Assembly: GCF_016802725.1 (NCBI RefSeq)
Contig: NC_052667.1
Location: 17,561,846 to 17,625,845, forward strand
Reading direction: 5' to 3'
DNA length: 64,000 nucleotides
From: Solenopsis invicta
Taxonomy: Eukaryota > Arthropoda > Insecta > Hymenoptera > Formicidae
Each line of letters begins with the position of its first letter. Within the stretch, counting starts at the first letter, position 1. A model generated the notes under the pieces. It saw nothing but the letters and a program-made list of their open reading frames with translations. It was not told where the DNA came from and made no database searches. The position numbers and the translations under genes were made by a program. This document shows positions 57,587-64,000 of this stretch, in pieces.

Positions 57587-58138
57587 TGTTGTGGAACGCC
57601 GCAATTTTTAGCCTCTTTCCGAATTATTAATTCCAAAGCCAAGAATGTTGCGAAGCGCTGAAATTATTATTTTTCAATTTCAGGCGATCAATTCTTGGCT
57701 TTGAAGTCAACATGTTATTGTTTGTCGATCAGAACGGAGCGGTGAGCTCGGTCTGGCGTCCGCGTGATCGCGCGCGTGGTCGCGCGATGCGCAATGTAGT
57801 CGACCAATTGACGTTCGATACGCGACGATCTCGCGTATTCGAACGGCTAAGCCCGGCACGACTTGTTTTCTGAGAAACCGTGAAAAGTTCACGTAAGACC
57901 CTCGGGAACGGATCGTGTCGCAGACTATATAGGCTCCCGCAAACGGCGGGAGCTCGCCTTTTCGTAATCGAATTCCGATGAGTAAGCGTATCGTGGTAAT
58001 AGAAAGCGAATATCCTAGTGCGAGATAAAAGTCATAATTTTCAAACGCTACAAGCGCATTCACAGAAATTTAACGGGCATCTTTATTCCGCCGAGTTGCA
58101 TCGATGCTAGTTCGCATACCAGTGCCGTGCAACGAACA
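57587..58138 (+). repeat. 3' LTR of BEL element 1
   Basis: Preceded by purine-rich ACGGCGGGCGGAA (polypurine tract). Differs from the 5' LTR at scattered sites and by short indels. Confidence 0.9.
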
Positions 58139-58360
58139 GAGGTTTATGTATTGTTTTCTTACCGACGGAGCCCCCGTCGGTCCCTGTTGTTCCGTGCTTT
58201 TGCTCGCTACTGACATTATAATAAACGTGGATGTTCACTAATAAAAACCTCAGTCTTATTTCATTAAAACAACAGTTGCGTACACAAAAATTGTGTCAGA
58301 AGTTTGTAATCGAATCCTGCACACAAAAACCGTGGAATCACAATCGCCACGTGTAGCAAT
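58139..58360. other. Spacer between two BEL elements
   Basis: A hairpin ACCGACGG...CCGTCGGT at 58162-58183 and two AATAAA-like sites (58210, 58230) are seen. It may be the tail of an older LTR. No gene. Confidence 0.35.
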
Positions 58361-59226
58361 TGTAACGCTGGTGGTTTTTGGACGGTTTGGGAGAAACGGG
58401 AAGAGGGGAGAAACGGTTACGGATAAGCTCGCCGGATTGCCGGGTTCGGAGAAATAATCGCACTTGGATTGGTAGAAAAGAAATAAAAAAGATTTATTGA
58501 AGCTAATCTTGTACATAAGTAATAAACTGAAGAATGAAAGAAAAAAAAATGATACAAAAATGAAACAAGATGCCTCGGAACGGGTGAACGTAAATAAACA
58601 GAGACGGTAGCAATCGCAAAGCGTAACTATAAACAAATACTTATCGGTACCGTCCTAACGATGCGCACGTCCAACGATCGAACGTAAGAAATGAACAAAT
58701 TTAATCTACGTGTTCGGCACTTTACCGTTTCTCAGCACGGTCTCAAGTTGGTCCGTGCACGTCTTCGCGTGTTTCCGAGAGGACACTTATTCACTGACGG
58801 TATTCGTAACGCAACGCATTCTCGTTTTTATATTTTGCTTGACGGTATCGGCGCAGTGCATTGCTAATTGTTCCAACGATTACGCATTTGCCAGCCGAAA
58901 TTGAGAATGAAGATGATTTTTCGATCGATGAGCGATCGATATATATATACTCTTCCGGGGTCGTGATAATCCCACTCCTTTACTCCCAGCGAATCGTGTG
59001 CTCATCCTGGCAGCCGCATTCTGGTTGGTTGTCCTTTTGGCTCGGAGAATGTCCGTGTGTATGCGCGCGTGTGTGGATGTGAAGACGCGGATTGCCTAAC
59101 CGCCCGTGCAGGTTTTAACATGTTCGAGCCTGAACGAACGAGTTGGTTACGAAACCCGTTCGATTCCTTTTATTTCGAGTAACAAATTTGATTATAATAA
59201 TACATAAAGCAAACGTATACGCAACA
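58361..59226 (-). repeat. 3' LTR of BEL element 2
   Basis: On the minus strand it starts TGTTGCGTATACG and ends CCAGCGTTACA; 866 bp. Borders rest on the adjacent polypurine tract and TG...CA ends, since the partner LTR is not in view. Confidence 0.75.
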
Positions 59227-59242
59227 TCTTCCCCCCGTTGAG
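59227..59242 (-). promoter_or_regulatory. Polypurine tract of BEL element 2
   Basis: On the minus strand AACGGGGGGAAGA directly precedes the LTR. Confidence 0.8.
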
Positions 59243-59379
59243 AGGGCACCGATCAAAACGCATGACAATCTAGAGTTATAATTAATCACATAGGATTTTA
59301 AGAGAATCGTTATAATTAGTCGCTTGAGATCTTATTTATTTTTATGTGTTTGTATCGAGTACTCGTGATCAATCTTTTG

Positions 59380-59665
59380 TATGCAAGTGACAACGCCTAA
59401 GGCTATTCGTCTGAATCGCAACTACACTTGCTGGTAGTTCGTGGCAACGCCTAGGCCGCCTGCCTGAGCCACGACATGACGTGTCATTGTGTGCATGTTT
59501 TTTATTGTTTGGGACTGCTTGCCTAAATCTGGCATATTATAATGGTGGCAACGCCTCGGGCTGTTCGCTTGGGCCACGTGTCCGTGACAGTGCCTGGGTC
59601 GAATCGTCTGAGTCACGTGTTACGTGTCCATGACAACGCCTGGAACGAATCGTTCGAGTCACGGC
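59380..59665. repeat. Degenerate repeats of an AACGCCT...GAGxCACG motif
   Basis: Five related blocks (near 59390, 59443, 59548, 59586, 59631) share GACAACGCCTxGG and an end like TGAGTCACG. Each block can fold on itself through GTGGC/GCCAC-type ends. They lie between pol and the 3' LTR of BEL element 2. Confidence 0.7.
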
Positions 59666-59699
59666 AATTATAATCGCCATTGTTATAAACTTGTGATTT

Positions 59700-61245
59700 T
59701 ATGTAGCTTTCATCTTTGTTGATATTCGACCGGCAATGGACAGAACAGTCTAGTGGAGCGTTTTAATTCTCCATTTGTCGTTTTGATGGTAGCAACACGT
59801 ACGACTCCATCGTTGCCAGGATGTTAATCTGTGATTTTACCTAGCGCCCATTGTGTGCACGGCAGTCCTTTGTTTTTTATGAGTACAATCGTTCCGGCCT
59901 CAAGTTTTGGTCTGTCTTTCACCTATTTACTCCGTTTTTGAAGCTCATTAAGATATTCCAACTGCCAACGGGCCCAAAAATCTTGTCGGACCTTCGCAAT
60001 GTGCTGCCATGCAGATAATCGATTTACTGGAGTGGAGCTGACGTTACCCTCTGGAATTGCTGTTAATGGCTTGCCGAAAAGATAGTGAGCCGGCGTAAAT
60101 GCCAAAAGATTATTTGGATCAGAGGAAAGTGTCGTAATTGGCCTAGAGTTGAGAATACCCTCGACTTCAGTTATAAACGTATTTAACTCCTCAAACGTGA
60201 ACAAAGAGTCTCCTACAACGCGTTTGGCATGATGCTTGAAGAGCTTCACCGTCGACTTCCACAATCCATCAAAATGTGGCGCGGCGGGCGGTATAAAATG
60301 CCAAACTATACGTTGCTGACTTGCGAACTGATTTATGAGATCTTGATGAGATTCGGAATTAAAAAGCGCGTACATTTCCTTCAATTGATTGTTAGCTTCG
60401 ACAAAATTGGTTCCATTATCGGAATAAAGATGTTTCGACATCCCTCATCTTGCTATAAACCTTCGTAATGCCGCGAGAAACCCATCGGAGGACAAATTGC
60501 TCAAGAGCTCAAGATGAACGGCTTTAATTGACATGCATATAAATACGCACACGTATACTTTAAGTTTCGTTCTATTGCGATGTTTTCTTTTCTTAATAAA
60601 GAAAAGATCGCAGAAATCTATGCCCGCGTTCGCGAAACGCACGCGCACCGTGGGGAGATTTCCCATTTTATATTCGGCTATGCTAGCACTGAAACGAAAG
60701 CAACGCGTGCATGCCCGCACGACCTTTCGCACTTGGTTTTTACCGTCAAGCAGCCAGAATTTTTGTCTAAGGCTATACAGTGTAGTCTGAATTCCTGTAT
60801 GATGTTGTCTCGTGTGGATTTCGCGAATAATGCTATCAACTAAATTATGCCAACTAGGCAATAAAATTGGATGTTTTTGTGAAAATGTTAAATGTGATAA
60901 TCGTAACCGCCCTCCTACTCGGATTAGCCCATCGTTATCTAAAAAAGGGTTTAAATTAATAATTTTGCTGTTACTTGGCAATTGCTTATTTTCTCTAAGA
61001 AGTTTGATTTTGTTTGAAAATTGCCTAGATTGAAGAAGCCTCAAAACTCGCGTTTTGGCCTCATTTAATTCTGTTATATTTAATGTGTCAGTATGTCTAT
61101 TACAGGGCCGCCATCGGCAACAGTATACAATAACGCGAAGCAATTTAGAGTATGACACGTATTTTAGCAATATTTTGGAATCATTATGCTTAATTATCAT
61201 ACACGCGCTTCGTTTTAATTCAGATATCTCTATGGATTGCGTCAC
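59700..61245 (-). pseudogene. BEL element 2 integrase and C-terminal domain, broken
   Basis: From 61245: an integrase N-terminal zinc region (HHTGIQTTLYSLRQKFWLLD, then CTRCFRFSA), the core (KAVHLELLSNLSSDGFLAAL) and, after a frameshift near 60443, YSDNGTNFVEANNQLKEMY, PHFDGLWKSTVK (catalytic Glu position is not obvious, Asp/Gly at that site) and the tail FTPAHYLFGKPL. The C-terminal domain continues with stops at 59923 and about 59830 to VEYQQR near 59720. Confidence 0.88.
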
Positions 61246-61373
61246 TAAATACGGCCATTCTCCTTCTTCTCATTTCAACCACAAAGGTCCTTTAAACCAC
61301 ATTCTATTTTGCAAAAAACTGTGTGGTAATTGCCCTCTAGAGATTGCGTCGGCAGGATTATCTTGCGATCCGC

Positions 61374-61910
61374 TGTTGTACCGGCGGGTGCAACAAGATA
61401 AAATTTTCGGGATTCGGTCCGTCTGAAGGGTTAGGACCCACGAGGAGGATACTTGGAGGAAAACGCGCGGGGTGGCAAATAACACTTTTCACCTTTTTAC
61501 TGATACTTTTATTCCCCAAACTTTATTATAAACGTTTTTCCACTTAATAGAATCAAATCGCGGTGCACGGATCACGCGTTGTCGCGCACTCGGCCGCTGG
61601 ATGGTTTGCGGGGTGTCGGGTGTCCGACTTATCGCGGAGCGCGCGCGTGCCGTTCGTGCTTTTCGTAAGAATCTCCCGCTGCCCATAATTAGGCAGCCTA
61701 ACTTATAGTTTCTGTATTATTGATATGGTGGGGCATTAGGCCCTCGCGGTGACCATATATGGTCATGCTCGCGTCAATCGTCGATGCTTACGCTGGTCGC
61801 GCGATTGACCAATTCTGCAATCTTGCATTTCCGCTGCAACGGGCGCTCGTGGCGTGATTGTTGCTAAGCGGATATGCAAGACAATTAAGGTAGCTAATGA
61901 GGCTACAACA
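61374..61910 (-). mobile_element. Solo LTR, 537 bp, inside BEL element 2
   Basis: Read on the minus strand it begins TGTTGTAGCC and ends GGTACAACA. Identical CCGC duplications flank it (61370-61373 and 61911-61914 on the plus strand). BEL RNase H homology (VANRVAEIQEIT) stops at its right edge and resumes (DNPADAISRGQLP) at its left edge. AATAAAAG near 61512 on the minus strand is a candidate poly(A) signal. Confidence 0.9.
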
Positions 61911-62453
61911 CCGCCATTTGCACGGGCCGGTAATTTCTTGGATTTCCGCGACTCGATTTGCTACGTAGGGTTTTAATAAATGAGGTGACGTTTTTAAGCA
62001 GTGCAATACGATTGTTGAATCACACCAAAAAATGACTCTACTAAGTATGATGCTCAACGCGCCGCTCGCTTCGATATACAATCGCGCGAGTAACAACGCG
62101 CCGCTTAACTCTAGTTGAGGGATTGTTATAGTTTTTAACGGTGCTACTTGCGATTTCACACAAATTAATTTAATTGTCGTTTTTCCGCTCTTCCCTATCG
62201 ATTGTGCGTAAAAACAGGCACCGTAACCGACATTGCTGGCATCGCAAAATCCGTGTATCTGAACATCACGGCAACCCTCTGCGAACAACCTGCGGTCGAA
62301 AGAAACCTGACTTATCGACGCCAGCTGTTGAGCGAATTCCATCCATGCGGTATGCAAATCTTGTGGGACGGATTCGTCCCACTGAAGTTTACATTTCCAC
62401 ACGTCCTGCATTAGTTTCTTCGCGTATAAGACAACGGGACCCAGCAAGCCCAT
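61911..62453 (-). pseudogene. BEL element 2 RNase H region
   Basis: Contains DPMGLLGPVVLYAKKLMQ-like sequence at the start, QIHGFCDASNVGYGACFYA (RNase H Asp in CDAS), the VAPLKTITIPQLELSGA block and VANRVAEIQEITG, all in one frame until the solo LTR. Confidence 0.9.
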
Positions 62454-62582
62454 CGGGTCAAATATTTTCGCGATTTTTGATAGAATGTTCCGTTTCGTTA
62501 GTCTTCCCGGTATTTCAATGGAGTGTGCCGAATAGCATATCTTGTCGTCGCGCGCCTTCCACGTTATTCCTAACGTTTTTAA

Positions 62583-63119
62583 TTAACGATCGATATTCAA
62601 TATGAAATTTACGTGCAGTGTATTGGTAGTCAGATCGTTGACGATCCGTTCGTCATTAGACGCCCACTGTCTTATGACAAATCCGCCGCGGTTTAACAAC
62701 GCGATCACTTCATCTTTAATCATTCGCGCTTGTTTGATAGTTTCTGCACCTGTCAACAGATCGTCTACGTACAAATGCCGCTTGAGAATTGCCGCAGCTC
62801 GAGGATAGACATGATGTTCGTCATCTACTAATTGGTGAATCGCGCGTATTGCTAAGAATGGGGATGAGGCGACACCGAGAGTATTAAATTGAAAAGTCTT
62901 GATCTCTTCGTTTACGCGCCATAGTATTCTCTGATAGCATTGGTCATTTTCATGTAATTGCACCTGACAATACATTTTTTTTATGTTGGCCGTAAGAACG
63001 TAATTATAAGTACGGAATCGAATCAAATGCACGAATAGCTTGTCTTGAATAGTGGGCCCTGTTATTAGCAAGGAATTCAACGACATTCCTTCGCTGGTTT
63101 TTGCGGATGCGTCAAACAC
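62583..63119 (-). pseudogene. BEL element 2 reverse transcriptase core
   Basis: VFDASAKT-type start, LTANIKKMYCQVQL, FNTLGVASSPFLAIRAIHQL and an intact YVDD (62771-62760). The catalytic Asp of the expected ADIxKMY block is Asn here (codon at 62997-62995), the same change as in BEL element 1. Frame continuity with the protease piece is lost near 63130. Confidence 0.9.
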
Positions 63120-63222
63120 GATTCTAATTTTAGTGGTAGTATTCTACTAGATTCTTTTACCACCGCGTGGTGAGGCATGTAATAGCCGTCGCTGCCGGGA
63201 TTTTCCACTCGAGATATGTATC

Positions 63223-63972
63223 CTAACGCCATTCTTTGATCGCCCGAATATATCCAATTTTAAATGATTCATTTATATTGAATTTTTGTTCTACGGATAA
63301 CAATCGTTTAAGAGCAAGGGCCCGTAAATTGCCTAAACGCACGCTATCTTTGCGAAATGGCAATCGTACTACGTAACGCCCGTTATTATCGCGAGATACA
63401 GTCTCTGAAAAATGCGCTTCGCATCGCGCGTCTTCTTCCGACATCGGTTTGTCCGTCGTTATTTCCTCGATTTCCCAAAATTTGGTTAATTGCCGTTCTA
63501 AACTCGTTAAGTGACACATCGGGGATTTCGAAGAGTTTAGCGCGGACGGACTTCCAGCGACTATCCAACCGAGTCGTGTCTTTTGTAAATACAGATCGTG
63601 ATGTTTGTTTGATAAATTAATTTGCCGGACAGAAAATAACGATAGCGTTGTTCCGGATCCGACTAACAAATCAATTCCCCGTGGAATGTGAAATTCTGGA
63701 TCGGCTAGCCTTATATTTTGCGGAATTTTAAATGAATCACGCGAGAACGTTTCGGCGGATATCAAATCCGCAATCGTAGGTACTATTAAGCAGGTCAATG
63801 ATTTATTGTACTCGTCGTATATCGAATGGATGATAATTTGCGCTATGTCTCTCGACACAGTGCTGGCGTTGTCAATTGCACCGATTGTGGCCGAATGTTT
63901 AATTATCGGTATACCTAAACGTTTGACAAAAGTTTCGGTAATAAAATTAGCCGTGGCATACGTGTCTAGCAA
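63223..63972 (-). pseudogene. BEL element 2 protease and RT linker
   Basis: Begins in the protease (VLLDTYATANFI-like, with DTYA at the catalytic triad), then GIDLLVGSGTTLSLFSVRQI, TRLGWIVAGS and LERQLTKFWEIEEI, the usual linker before the reverse transcriptase. Continues beyond 64000 into protease and gag. Confidence 0.85.
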
Positions 63973-64000
63973 TACTCGGCCCTTTATCTTGTGCCCACCG

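Larger units (their letters stand above)
51619..58138 (+). mobile_element. BEL/Pao LTR retrotransposon
   Basis: LTRs 51619-52164 and 57587-58138 begin TGTTG and end GCAACGAACA. Five-bp flanks GAAGT and GAGGT differ by one base. Internal order is gag, protease, reverse transcriptase, RNase H, integrase, without env. The gag and pol sequences match the Pao/BEL family. A 144-bp MITE interrupts integrase. Several stops and shifts are present, so it is inactive. Confidence 0.93.
58361..64000 (-). mobile_element. Second BEL/Pao retrotransposon, truncated by the window edge
   Basis: Minus-strand pol pieces in order protease/RT (63972-62583), RT/RNase H (62453-61915), integrase (61245-59720) end at a polypurine tract and a 3' LTR (59226-58361). 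The 5' LTR and gag lie beyond 64000. A solo LTR (61374-61910) interrupts RNase H. It differs in sequence from the first BEL element and belongs to another lineage. Confidence 0.92.

Overview
This window looks like insect nuclear DNA, most plausibly a hymenopteran such as an ant. It is AT-rich and intron-rich, and it carries mariner, piggyBac-like, P-like, BEL/Pao, copia and errantivirus-type elements typical of insects. The taxonomic call is inference; no bacterial operon, rRNA or CRISPR is present.

The only clear host gene is a Na+/K+-ATPase beta-subunit-like gene on the minus strand. Two exons are visible, 34069-33894 and 13296-13201, in matching phase. They are separated by a 20.6 kb intron packed with transposons. 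The upstream intron also received an 11 kb errantivirus. The N-terminal and C-terminal exons were not found and probably lie outside the window.

Layout from left to right. 0.5-6.9 kb: decayed P-like (THAP) element with a broken mariner inside. 6.9-7.4 kb: two long hairpins. 7.5-10.1 kb: FLYWCH/MULE transposase gene with introns, split by a solo LTR. 11.3-12.6 kb: small inverted-repeat elements. 13.2 kb: host exon. 16.6 kb: hAT-like MITE. 17.1-21.6 kb: copia element on the minus strand. 22.6-25.8 kb: mariner split by a terminal-inverted-repeat element that holds a 70-bp minisatellite and a tRNA-like segment. 26-33.8 kb: fold-back elements and a GC-rich island with two related cysteine-rich ORFs. 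33.9 kb: host exon. 34.1-45.1 kb: errantivirus-like element (gag, pol, env, two LTRs, GTTA duplication) carrying an intact mariner and an antisense spliced acidic ORF between pol and env. 45.5-47.2 kb: R1-clade ORF1-only retroposon. 47.7-50.7 kb: pogo-like DNA transposon with long inverted repeats. 51.6-58.1 kb: BEL/Pao element with an 8-bp-TSD MITE in its integrase. 58.4 kb to the end: second BEL/Pao element on the minus strand, cut by the window edge and by a solo LTR.

Nearly all transposon genes are broken by frameshifts, stops or lost catalytic residues. The one apparently intact transposon gene is the mariner transposase at 41289-40228. The best candidates for something undescribed are the antisense acidic gene inside the errantivirus, the paired cysteine-rich ORFs at 27.6-28.4 kb, and the minisatellite-bearing element at 23.8-25.7 kb.
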